The translations under genes and the position numbers were made by a program. Below are positions 23,301-32,213 of a stretch of 64,000 bases of DNA, piece after piece. The stretch is from assembly GCA_947396885.1 (NCBI GenBank), contig OX377202.1, forward strand, positions 19,468,001 through 19,532,000. The letters run 5' to 3'. Origin of the DNA: Heligmosomoides polygyrus polygyrus (Eukaryota > Nematoda > Chromadorea > Rhabditida > Heligmosomidae). The notes beneath the pieces were generated by a model. The model searched no databases and was not told the DNA's origin. It saw nothing but the letters and a program-made list of their open reading frames with translations. How positions within the stretch are numbered: position 1 is the first letter of the stretch; each line of letters starts with the position of its first letter.

Positions 23301-26300
23301 TTGAAGATTTCCTCATCACGAAGGAGAACGACTCGGCGGCAAAACGGCGAACATAAGGTCTACTACTTCCGAACAGAGGAATGAAACGACTGGAAACAGT
23401 CATACTATACAGAGTGTTGTAACGCAATATGAAGCAGAGGTTGAGGGAACGGCTCATAGGGAACAATCTCATTATTATATAGCAGTTTTTGTGGTTCAGT
23501 AGTGAAATAGTCTTTCATAGAAGAATCAATCTACTATGTTGAAATTGTAAAATGGAGGTATCCCTGAGCCTCATATGTAATTCGATGTAATTGGCACAAT
23601 TGAGACTCCAGAATTCTTTATCGGCGAACTTTCGCTGCTTAACAGCTTCCTCAGCCCTTCAATAACATTACACATAGTGATACCATCATCAAACTATACT
23701 ATAATAATAAAACTAACCAAGCAGGCCTCGCTAACAGAGGCTCACCACAGCGATGCTCCTTACAAATAAAGTTGCTGTAAACAACGATTCCACTGATCTT
23801 CTTAATCACCACATGATAAGCCTCAGCGCCTCGGTCTGCTCATCCCTATTGTTGATTTCGGTGTTTAGCCTCTTTATTGCAAGGGCTTTGAGCAGCTTCC
23901 TTTCTAGCGGGGTTATCAGTGAGCGGTGTAGTGCGTTAACTTTGATTGCAGAAGGGGCTTTATGAGTGTGGTGGAGGGTGCGGTGTCACGAAAAGCTGTT
24001 CGTAGGTTAAGAAGCGGGGTTTCGCAACGCTCGCACATGCTCGTCCAGGCGTCTGTAAAGTGGCCGCATCGTTTCTCCTATATAGTTCTGACCACAGCCT
24101 TCGCATGTGACCTGATTCACAGTGCCACGTAGTTGACAGATTTTATTGGTCGTACAATACGGGCAGTTGTTTCGCCCACATTCCTCTTCATTTCTCTTCA
24201 CTTCTCATTTCTCTTCATTTTTCTTCATTTCTCTTTTTTCGACCACCGCCAAATCTGAAGAGCCTGCTTACTGCATCAAGAATCCATGAAGAGAAATGTG
24301 GCCGAAACAACTGCCCGTATTGTACGACCAATAAAATCTGTCAACTACGTGGCACTGTGTATCAGGTCACATGCGAAGGCTGTGGTCAGAACTATATAGG
24401 AGAAACGATGCGGCCACATTATAGACGCCTGGACGAGCATGTGTGAGCGTTGCGAAATCCCGCTTCTTACCCTACGAACAGCTTTTCGCGACACCGCACC
24501 CTCGACCACACTCATGAAGCCCCTTCTGCAATCAAGGTTAACGTATTACACCGCTCACTGATAACCCCGCTAGAAAGGAAGCTGCTCGAAGCCCTTGCAA
24601 TAAAGAGGCTAAACTCCGAAATCAACAATAGGGATGAGCAGACCGAGGCGCTGAGGCTTATCATGTTGTGATTAAGAAGATCAGTGGAAACGTTGTTTAC
24701 AGCAACTTTATTTGTAAGGAGCATCGCTATGGTGAGGCTCTGTTAGCGAGGCCTGCTTGGTTAGTTTTACCATTATTATTATTGTACAGTTTGATGATGG
24801 TTTCACTATGTGTAATGCTATTAAAGGCCTGAGGAAGCTGTTAAGCAGCGAAAGCTCGCCGATAAAGAATTCTAGGGTCTCAATTGTGCCAATTACATCG
24901 TATGTTGAAATTGTTGGAAAGAAAACGCAGTAAAAATGCACCAGGAACAAAGGCAGGTTGCACACTTCGAGTAGAAACAGCCGAAAACAAAAGTCCATTC
25001 GGATATATCCAAGTGAGGAGGATGGTACTGCTTTCTGTCACACTGACAACGGCGGCAAAATTGAAAATTATCTACTTTGGAAAAGCTAGACACTGAAATG
25101 GTTTAGGACTGGACATTTTTTTGGCAATTCCTAAGCCAGGAGGTCACGTTGCTTCTGTATGATTTCCTTTTCTAGCGGTGCTCCCTGCGACTAGGACTAA
25201 ATCTGTCTAATTTTACAACTACAGTACAACTGGTAGACGATAAAAGTAGGGAATAATTTAGTACGTAGTTCAAAGAAGTTGACACCAAAGAAGAGAAACC
25301 TACACAAATGCAGCAGAGAAATCCTTGATCAAAGTCCTCCACATCACCTTCACCATAAGTGCGAAAGTGAAAAACGCCGCCTCAACGGATTCGACATCCC
25401 GCTCGCCGAAATCTGAACCAGACTTCAAACCATTAGACCGTGAATTGAAAAAAAAGATCAGGTACTACTTACCTAATATATTTATCAAGGCGCCGAAAAA
25501 ATCCCACATGTCTTCACGGAAATCCTCTTTTAAGTCGCGCACGAGTGCGGATAACAACTCGCAGAATGCTTGTATAGACTTGCATTCCTACAAAGCAGAC
25601 GGTAAACCGACAAAGAAGAACGTACTGACTAAGTTTAAGGACGTCACAAGCCTAACCTGATCTTGTAAGTTTTTCAATAGCAATTCGCATACGGTTTTCT
25701 TGTGGTAGAGCAGCTGTGCATGCGTGCTGAGCTCATCACATGGCAAACTGTCCACAAAAGACGCTGAAATGGCGAGAGTGAATGCGTGTCTCAACATACG
25801 AAAGCTCGCTACAAGTGCGGCCAGCACTGCCCCAAATGCAGACGGTGACGTGCACGTTCCTAACACGGCTGCGATTGGAAAACTAAAGTCTACCAAACTT
25901 TGTAGTGATCCTCTGCTGCTCAGAAATTGAGAATCGTAGACTTTCTACATTCAAAAAACTGTCCACATCTTCGACTTAATCGCTAACTTTCTTCATAAGA
26001 AAGTTTTTCTCAGGTTCGATGAGATGGAATAAGTAGACGGGCGAAAGCTGTTCGTTTCGCTCGACTTGATGCAAAAACCGGTACTTTCTCCGAGTTAATA
26101 AACAATCAATAAAAAGAATAAATGATGGCGTTACTCAATCCCTTCGGGGATGCTCCACGCATTTTACTTATGCGGGATGTCGTAGAAGTGTTTTGAATGC
26201 ATAATTGGTCATATAATGACTTGCGGTGTCCGGCCGACAAACAAGTCAGCGTAGTATCCTTCCTAGACACGTCTGGTATTAGTTCACCGATCCAGAAGGG

Positions 26301-27904
26301 ATGGAAGGCTTGGTTGGTCTAGGCGGAAAATCCGAACCAAGGACCTGGTATTGGGTGCACACGACATTTGGCACTTCCTCCAACTGCGCTACACGCGCCC
26401 ACACAATACTATCAATATAGTGAGCTAAAGCAGCTGCATGTCTCATGCAATCGTACTTCGCACGGAGGAAGTGGGAGTGGAGGAGACAAATGACGACAAT
26501 CTTCTTATAGATAAGCCTAGTGACTCGCATAGCATAATTCTGTGTTATTAAATTTTACGCCATCAGAGAGCAAGAGGGGTATGGGTAGCATAGTGGGAGT
26601 AGGCGCTGAGTCTCGCGTGTACACAAATCAGAACTTAAGTTCAGGTTTGCGAAATTTTTAATTTTGTGTAATACTAGCGGACTACAGGGCTAAGTTTCAT
26701 GATGACTCATCCCTCGAGCCGCTTAGCGGCAAAAAAAAAATTATTCGGTGCAATCATAGTTGGTGGTGGCCACTATTAAACGATTTCATAGGAGCTGAAT
26801 TTGTTCAGTATTGAACTTATTGTTCGTTAGAAAGCAACTGAACTAACGAAATCAAAATAAATATCGCAGAAAACATGAGAATATATAACATTTGTGGGCT
26901 AGATCTGCACGTTTGCAAACGATTAAGGCGCGAAGTGCACTGTCTTGCCTGTGTCCGAAACGTTGGTTGATGGTGTCTTCGCCTATTTTTATATTATTTT
27001 ACTGATGTTATCTGTTGTAGCTGCTTGAAGATGGTCTTTTCTCAGTGCAAATATTGTAAGAAGGTCCTCCCTTACTAGATTTGCACCGAGAACGGTCCTT
27101 TTTAATTACATTTCTCCCGACTAAGAACTCGGAAATTGATCTGTGCAACCATGTTGCGTGGCGTAGTCCACTTTTTTCCACATGTTGCCCATTTATTGTC
27201 TTTCATTATGTCGGGAAACTGTATAAGAGCCACCACCACCAATTAGCATTGCACCAATTATTCTAACATTTTTGGAGAGTCTCTAGTCTAATGTAGAGAA
27301 AGTTCACTTCGATTTGGAAGAGTTCGTTTGGACTTCAAATGTCCTAGGATGGTGTCCAATTTGAACGGTGTCCAATTTGATTTCAAAAGTATACAATTTG
27401 ACAAGAAAAGTGTACAATTCGGCGTGAAAATGGTATATATCACCGTGAAGCCCAGCTTCGACCATTACCTTCCAGGAACCGTCGACGCTATTTTCAGCGC
27501 TTGTTATCAAATGGTTTTGTATTCCTTCCCCTATGACTCTTGAACGCACCTTTACGAGTGCACGAAATGAATGAATGAATAAATATACCATCTCCCGAGC
27601 CCTAATTGCGTATGAAATTCCCCGAGAAACTCACTGTAATGCGCGCCGTAATCCTGGTCATTCCACTTCGTCAGTGCTTCTGTGAAGAACAGCTCACAGT
27701 CGACAGGGCGATGAGATAGTCTCTTACTGAACTTGGCGTTATCGCCTCCAATCGCAGCAACGCACTGATTGAAGGTAAGATGCTGCAAAACCAACGTTGG
27801 AATGTTGGATGAACCAAGTTATAACCAAGCGTGAACAAGCGTAAAAAAGCTACCTTAAAGCGCTCTCGTCGCGGTGGAGGAGCCTCCTCTTCCTGTTCCT
27901 CCAT
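8357..27904 (-). CDS. UTP20: UTP20/DRIM homologue, N-terminal ~1,090 residues (28 exons)
   Basis: SSU processome component of the nucleolus, needed for 18S rRNA maturation; a HEAT-like helical repeat protein of about 2,500-2,800 aa. Exons, 5' to 3': 27904-27854, 27782-27589, 25747-25657, 25587-25473, 25412-25304, 23389-23290, 23223-23098, 22079-22023 (tentative), 21836-21732 (or to 21714), 21642-21487, 21232-21044, 20875-20783, 20714-20619, 20536-20446, 20333-20181, 18827-18668, 18574-18485, 18420-18291, 18238-18092, 16298-16148, 14623-14529, 14468-14386, 14330-14177, 11142-11053, 10983-10898, 10827-10696, 8851-8703, 8444-8357. Phases agree at every junction. Diagnostic blocks: ELLSALVRDLKEDFREDMW, SRPYVRRFAAESFSFVMRK, ENIFGIMLAAERCEIV, RTRVLSPILLKIYEEDYLP, FMESKVRSMYEH and SRRAAIFRYLGGCRPEELL (DRIM region). 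Start is MEEQEEEAPPPRRERFK. An acidic linker (EVSSEEEPSTEPEEVEQ) matches the acidic stretch of other UTP20 proteins. Exons 8 and 9 are least certain. The remaining C-terminal part (about 1,700 aa in the human protein) is not in the window. Confidence 0.9.
8852..10695. other. UTP20 intron, no exon seen
   Basis: Apart from the hairpin at 9519-9657, this holds AT-rich sequence and repeat-like blocks (CAACAGCTTTTGCTATATCA near 10110, resembling the centre of the GTGTCCAATTTGAC repeats). No further exon or RNA gene recognised. Confidence 0.5.
9519..9657. mobile_element. 139-bp near-perfect hairpin element
   Basis: Ends CCTATGTTATACTTCG and the inverse CGAAGTATAACATAGG. The arms continue as GTCGGCGA/TCGCCGAC repeats almost to the centre (near 9590). 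Related ends occur at 6563-6613 and 37124-37296. MITE-like foldback with no coding capacity, in the UTP20 intron. Confidence 0.75.
11265..11550 (+). repeat. SINE-A copy, diverged
   Basis: Head GGGCGCGTGGAAGTACAGCC, then CGGCTGTCGCGTGCACCCCG, then a body with AAATGCGTGGCGCATCTCAG and a CCGTTCTTTACCCTTTAC end. The order matches the + orientation of the SINE at 15181. Confidence 0.65.
11820..13211. mobile_element. 1.4-kb foldback element with two convergent tRNA-like segments
   Basis: Arms 11820-12214 and 12802-13211 are diverged inverted copies; the ends are GTTCCCAACTCATGG and its inverse. Each arm contains a tRNA-like segment: + strand about 11995-12060 (CGGTGGCGCACTTGGTAGGA, TTCGGGTCC) and - strand about 13045-12965 (CGGCGGCGCAGTCGGTAGGA, CAGTTCGAGTCCC). 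The spacer (12215-12801) shows no gene. It lies in the long UTP20 intron between 11143 and 14176. Confidence 0.72.
13335..13585 (-). repeat. SINE-A copy, diverged
   Basis: Contains GGCCAGCCGATGGGCAGGTC and, toward the head, GCGACAGCCAACGCCTCCTC. Orientation is -. Confidence 0.6.
13740..14022 (-). repeat. SINE-A copy, strongly diverged
   Basis: Recognised by CAGTCGATGGATAAGTCAAT, ACCAATTAACCGACTCCAGA and the head ACACGCGACAGTCGGCGCC followed by ACACGCGCCC. Confidence 0.55.
15181..15469 (-). repeat. SINE-A reference copy with 10-bp target-site duplication
   Basis: 289 bp, read on the - strand. The tRNA-like head has A box TAGCGCAGTCGGAGGAG and B box GGTTCGGATTTCCC. The body includes GGTCGGTGAATTGGTACCAG and AATGCGTGGCGCATCCCAAA, and the 3' tail is made of CCTTTAT repeats. 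TCTTCACACA flanks both sides (15171-15180 and 15470-15479), the mark of LINE-driven insertion. Translations of this family give plausible-looking but spurious proteins. Confidence 0.88.
15690..15875 (-). repeat. Two tandem tRNA-like segments
   Basis: On the - strand, segments at about 15875-15805 and 15765-15690 each have A-box-like (GGCGGTGTAACGGCACAG; GGTGGTGCATGGCGTAG) and B-box-like (GGGTTCAAGTTCCGCC; GGGTTCGACTCCCGTC) motifs. A related single segment is at 17345-17420. Both differ from canonical tRNAs in spacing, so SINE heads rather than functional tRNA genes are inferred. Confidence 0.55.
16545..16715 (-). repeat. SINE-A partial copy
   Basis: ACGCGCGACAGTAGAAGCTT and GACCGCGCTACACAG (head) with GAGTCGAACCTTAAATT. 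The tail side shows ATGAGTCATGTATTCTACTT. Diverged. Confidence 0.5.
17345..17600 (+). repeat. Second tRNA-derived SINE type
   Basis: Head CCGCTGGTGTAAAGGCGTAG with B box GTGTTCGAGTCCCGCC. The body contains CATCAGCTTAACTGGTTCCA, a block shared with 15905-15935. Not obviously related to SINE-A beyond the tRNA-like start. Confidence 0.55.
19318..19594 (-). repeat. SINE-A copy
   Basis: Well-preserved body (TTTGAATGCGTATTTGGCCA, CAAGTCTGGTACCAACCCAT) and head (GTGCACGCGACAGCTCCGAC). GGATAAAGGGCGGCGTTACT marks the 3' tail. UTP20 intron. Confidence 0.8.
19625..19975. repeat. SINE-A pieces in both orientations
   Basis: 19640-19730 is a - strand tail/body piece (GGATGCGCCACGCATCTTAC). 19733-19975 is a + strand piece from a head (GCGTAGCGCTACTGGAAG) to ACTATTCCAAATACGCATTC, with a C-rich expansion near 19820-19855. 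Confidence 0.6.
22425..22880. repeat. Two SINE-A copies, + then -
   Basis: 22425-22682 on + (GCGTCGGCTATCGCATGCAT, GGCCAACCAAGCCTTCCATC). 22685-22880 on - (GTGCACGCAACACGCCTCCT, CCGACTGCGCTACC at the head). Diverged; UTP20 intron. Confidence 0.6.
23623..23657 (-). ncRNA. Hammerhead-like motif of left PLE arm
   Basis: Read on the - strand: CTGAGGA core, one A, stem GCTG/CAGC with a TTAAG loop, then GAAA, then GTTC. The 3' stem-I side is GCC, but the 5' side has changed to GGG, so stem I is weakened relative to the mirror copy. Decayed copy. Confidence 0.5.
24825..24860 (+). ncRNA. Hammerhead-like motif of right PLE arm (AGCU subtype)
   Basis: AGGC, then CTGAGGA (conserved CUGANGA core), one unpaired A, stem II GCTG/CAGC with a 5-nt loop, GAAA, GCTC, GCC. 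Stem I is GGC/GCC. The cleavage triplet would be CUC. There is essentially no intramolecular stem III, but AGCU spanning the GAAA end and the cleavage site is self-complementary, as in dimer-type hammerheads of Penelope-like elements. Activity is unproven. Confidence 0.6.
26115..26401 (-). repeat. SINE-A copy
   Basis: GATGGCGTTACTCAATCCCT tail, GTATTAGTTCACCGATCCAG body and CAACTGCGCTACACGCGCCC head. Complete but diverged; UTP20 intron 2. Confidence 0.75.
26402..27588. other. UTP20 intron 2, repeat sequence only
   Basis: No exon found. 27250-27440 carries repeated GTGTCCAATTTGA/GTGTACAATTTGAC blocks of the dispersed foldback family. Confidence 0.5.
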
Positions 27905-28319
27905 AAGGGCGTAGTTTCCCTAGAATGCCTGAGCTAAATCCAATAAAACGAACAGCATAGTTAACTGAGAAGCGAATCCACGGAAGGGAATAGACGCATA
28001 CATCGTAATAATGCCATTACCCTATCGATGCAGTGTTTTTAAGCTGTCCACCAATCCAACAGCCTATTAAAATTAAAAGCAAAGAATAGGATCTAAAGAC
28101 GCACGCCTAAATGCTGCATGGTGCATGTTGCGGACAAATTCACAATTTCACGTCTGGACACGCGATACAGTAGTTGAGCTCTACCGCTACTCGTAGCTTG
28201 TTTCGGAAACTGGATCTCCTCAGCAACGGTTAGATGATGGAATCTGCCTAAGGGAAGAGAGTTGAGAAGGTGGGGAATCTAGTGGTCGGGGAGTGGTTGA
28301 AGAAATCCTTCTCGCCCAA

Positions 28320-28620
28320 GGGCGCGTTTGGGGTGCTGATCATGACGACGATATTCGTTTTCGAGATTTCTGCCGATTATTGTAGATTGCTGTAGGTATG
28401 GATGTGGAAGGATGTGAACTGATGTTGACTGATTTCGTCCAAATTTCGCCCAGGGGGTTTATTTGAATACTGATCACGAGTATACGTTGTTAGTATTGTG
28501 GTAGAGTACGGTAGATTACAGTGCGAAGTAAGGTTGGCGGGGTCATAGTCATCGATTTTGGTCATACTTCGCTTATGGGAATTATTTAAGCTGCTGATCA
28601 CGTTAAAAACGATGAAGGGC
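28320..28620. repeat. Repeated GCTGATCACG modules
   Basis: Blocks TTTGGGGTGCTGATCATGAC (28327), ATTTGAATACTGATCACGAG (28460) and ATTTAAGCTGCTGATCACGT (28586) recur at spacings of about 130 bp. Related blocks occur at 4235, 4390, 55565 and 55780. Confidence 0.6.
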
Positions 28621-28870
28621 AGCGTTATTCAATCTGTTTTGAGATGCGCCACGCATTCCACATCAATGCGATATCGTCGAATGAATTTGAATGCGTACTC
28701 GGAATATACCCGCGCTGCCGGCCGTTAGATAGCTCAGTGTTTTTTTTTTTATTCTGGAACAAGTCCGGCACCATTTCATCAAACCCATAGGGATGGAAGA
28801 TTTGGTTGGCTTGGGTAAGAGATCCTATTCAAGAACCTGGAATCAGTCATAGAAGGCCTTCCGCCTCTAA
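28612..28870 (-). repeat. SINE-A copy, diverged, head incomplete
   Basis: GTTATTCAATCTGTTTTGAG tail, GAATTTGAATGCGTACTCGG body, then GGGATGGAAGATTTGGTTGG. The tRNA-like head is not recognisable. Confidence 0.6.
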
Positions 28871-29458
28871 GTACTACTGCCGAAAGACGATAGACAATAC
28901 ATCTTTATCTGCATGTATAGGCAGAGATCAATATAGATCAGATCGACGAAGGCGCAGTGGGGTGTGTGGAGAGGTGGCGGGAGGCGAAGTCGGCAACGGC
29001 GGAAGTCGAGTCGGGGTTCAGGGTCGTAGCGACGGCACGCAGCCGTTCACTGGTCTTACGTCCATGCGATTGCGTCGTCCATGCAGCTCCTCCTATAAAT
29101 ACAAGCGTTGGTTACGGTAGTACGAATGGAATGCATGACTAATAGGGGGTAGAAGCAGGAGATATGTGGGGATATGCTAGCGTTACAGTAACCTGGCATG
29201 GGAAGCGATCTATCACTAAGATATACGAAGGAGGGACTACCGTATGCTATGCTACCTTACCACTAGGAAGCGTGGGGCACGATTCCTTACACCTTCCCCA
29301 TCAAAAACACGACCGTCCCGAGCGCGCCCGTTATCACAACGATCCTGAGGGCAATGTGGGAAAACGGTGGCTACGAGTATATGTAAAACGAGAAAAGAAG
29401 GAAAAATGGGGAGCACTCACGGTCACCTGGTGGCGTGGCGGCTGTTGCCGATGGTACC

Positions 29459-30611
29459 TCACGGAAAGCAATCGACCAGCACGGAGGACTTGACGATCGC
29501 GTCGCGAGCTCGCGCCCATCGGATCAGACGTCCCCAATTCGTCAGGCGTGTGAGGGAACGCTCATAGCCTAGGCCATGCTTGCTGCGTGTGATGGCCACG
29601 TTCGCCCGTCGAGGGTCGTCTAGGAACCCTGTACGATTGGACTCGAAGTGCGATCTCGTAGTGAGAAGGACCACTATCTCCTTCTCGCGACCCTGCACGG
29701 AGTCGACCGTGTAGGGGTCGATTCCCTGGTTCTGGGCCTAGCTCTCAATGTCCGGTACTGCCTTTTGTGGGAGGTGATTACCTCTATCGATTCCGGCCGG
29801 ATGGCGGTGCTAAGCAGAAGACGGATGGTGTCGCGGCATGCCTGAGCCTTCGAAGTGCTGTAGTGGAGACCCTGTGGCTGTGCGCTGAGAGTACCCAGCA
29901 ACCTTCACGAACAGGAACGGTAGCTTGCGGTTGCGGAACATCGTGTTGTCGAGGAACAGATGTCGGTTCGCTGCGGTCGTTCCACTGATCAGGGTGTTGT
30001 CGTAGAACAGCCGGTTTGGCATGCCGTTCAACTCGGGTGCGACCGGAACGTCGTGGTCAGCGGCGCCATCGGGACCCTGCTTTTGGACCAGAAGATCCAT
30101 TACTCATAGTGCTCCAAATTTAGCCGAGGTTGACGTTCGGCTACAGATGTGGGGGTTCCAGCTGATGTACGTCACCGATGTAGACATGACGGGCGTGCGG
30201 AACACGAGTCGCGATGGCGACCATGGCGGGCTCTGGAATCTGCGAAGCTTCATCGCCAATAAAAGTCGTGAACTCGGACAACAGTCCATTGAAGATTCAT
30301 CCGCTGTCGGCGGCGTTAAGCAGAGCGGACGTCGTCATGCAGATGATTGCGAGCGTCCGGACCTTAAACATGATGACGATCACCTTCGTGGCGATCCGCG
30401 GAACCTCCTTCTCAGCAAGGCGGTACTCCTCGCGCTCGTTCTGACTGAGGAAAAGCGCGTCGTCGTCGGGGTGAAACAAAAGACGCTCGATCAGTTCCCG
30501 ACCTCTGCTAAACGTCTTGCACAGTGCTAGTCCCTCGGGGGTGACATTGAAGAGATAACTACGTTCAGCTTGAGTACTGCTTGCATGAAAAGGTTCTCGA
30601 AAACACGCCAC
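29459..30611 (-). pseudogene. Decayed SF1 (UPF1/NAM7-like) helicase fragment
   Basis: Read on the - strand, this holds the C-terminal helicase motifs in order, without introns. RLLFHPDDDALFLSQNER is upstream; [19 protein letters not shown] is Walker B (DEAS); [13 protein letters not shown] is motif III; MPNRLFYDNTLISGT follows; DSVQGREKEIVVLLTTRS is motif V; RRANVAITRSKHGL is motif VI. The frame is broken by a TGA before IFNGLLSEF, a one-base insertion after QLEP, a stop before VMDLLV and another shift before ACRDTIRLLL. The ATP-binding Walker A part is absent. A dispersed or retrocopied helicase pseudogene is most likely. Its C-terminal tail may extend to about 29330. Confidence 0.75.
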
Positions 30612-32210
30612 GCGGCGTTAGAAAATGTCTAATTCATTCAAAGAAAGATTTACTCCAAACGTTGGTAATTAAACCATTTTACGTGCAGTGATATAAATCG
30701 TCCGCGAACAATTAGGACTACATAGCAAAATAGTGCCAATATTTGATATGAAATTGAGGAGAGAACTTTCCCACTAGTTGAAAAGCTTGACTACTTGATA
30801 CAATACGATAAGGCTGTAGAAGTAAAAAGAAGCAATTTGGAAGAAATTTGGGAAAGAAGAGGCTGCGAACCGCGCACTTGAGAACAGCAACAAAGGGATT
30901 AATCGATCTGCATAAACAACTATTGCACATACAAGCTTTTTTCCTTTTCCTTGTTCCTAACATTACATAGAAGAATTCTACAAAATAATGTTACAAAACG
31001 GCCTTCTTAGCAGGGCGTGAAAATAAAGAATTTATTCGAACAAAAGATCTGTCGCGATCTCGATGAACCGCGATGGATCTCCGCCCACATGCCAACGCCT
31101 TCGTCACGGCTTGGGCGGCAATATATATGGTCCCATGATGGCAGGCTGGGGGTCGCGCAATTGGGCAAGACCACCATAGGGTTGACCGCTGTCACAACAT
31201 GTGACGTGCCTGCGGACCCACCGTGATAGCTATGATAAAAAGGGAAAGGTAAAGCAAAGGAAAAGGAAAGGATTAGTTTGAGAAATTTATATGTAATTGT
31301 ATTCTCATAAAATAAATAGCTTCATCTAAATCAATTCTAGTTAGTGTAGTAGTAGAAAGAATAAATAATTAAAAAAATTTTGAACCACTAAAATCACGTG
31401 GAATCTTAATGAAATTCCAAAAAGATCCTAAGGTGCGCCAAACTGCGTAGAATACAACAATCATCAAAGTAACGGGAAGAAAGAAGAAGGGACAGTCTCA
31501 ACGGAATGGGCAGGCATAGAGACGATAAGATTAACATTCAGTATACAATGGGAATATGTCGGTTCGTGATCACCTCTTGAATACATAAAAATAATAAAAA
31601 ATGTCACAATTTTCATTAGGTTGTACACAGGCAAATTCTACTATGTATCAACTTTATGGTTAGATAGAGAATGAGAGAATGGATCGACAAGCTCCTCGCC
31701 ATTAGATTTCGTGCACGGCTGTTATGATTACTTGCTTGTGCATGTTGCAATATATGACCTGTTCTACCGAACTAAGTTTATACGAAACAATAATTTGTAA
31801 AAAAAAAGCTCATCTAAGCAGCATAGCATCATATAATATGACGAGTAGAAAGTAGCCTTCCATACTTGAGAGAAGGAGCTGAAAGAACGACGTGTACAAA
31901 TTTGGACCAAATGAACCGGTAAAAATCTAAAACGAGAAATGCTTGGTAAAGCAATCGCTCATGGTTGATGCCCAATATGTACCACGTCCTTGTTTTGTTT
32001 GTTCAGGAGCAGCCGGAGAAGTGGCACGCCGCATCACGCCATGGCTGACCGTTGCGTGGAACGGTTTGCGCATAAACCATGACTGACCCCAAGCTCCTTG
32101 CGGTGGGCCCAGCCATGGTCGAACCAATGCTATTTGAGACGGACTAAACGCTGCCCTGAACTCGGTTGGTAAACCCTGCAGACAAGACAGTTTCAGGAAC
32201 TGCTCCTCGG
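30612..32210. other. No gene recognised
   Basis: 31030-31230 is GC-richer (TGGATCTCCGCCCACATGCC, ATGGCAGGCTGGGGGTCGCG) and is followed by an A-rich tract (GGGAAAGGTAAAGCAAAGGA), so it may be a retroposon end on +. The remainder is AT-rich. Confidence 0.35.
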
Positions 32211-32213
32211 CGT

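Larger units (their letters stand above)
23582..24902. mobile_element. Head-to-head palindrome of Penelope-like element 3' ends
   Basis: Two arms of about 616 bp (23582-24197 and 24287-24902) are close to perfect inverted copies, separated by an 89-bp CT-rich spacer made of TTCATTTCTC-like repeats. Each arm carries the end of a GIY-YIG endonuclease gene reading outward from the centre: CGRNNCPYC, then QVTCEGCGQNYIGETMRP, then RLDEHVRAL. The left arm (- strand) has TAA and TGA stops after RNPAS. The right arm (+) has a TGA after LDEHV and is otherwise open to about 24671. Each arm ends with a hammerhead-like motif. No reverse transcriptase domain is present, so both copies are 5'-truncated. 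It sits in UTP20 intron 5. Confidence 0.85.
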
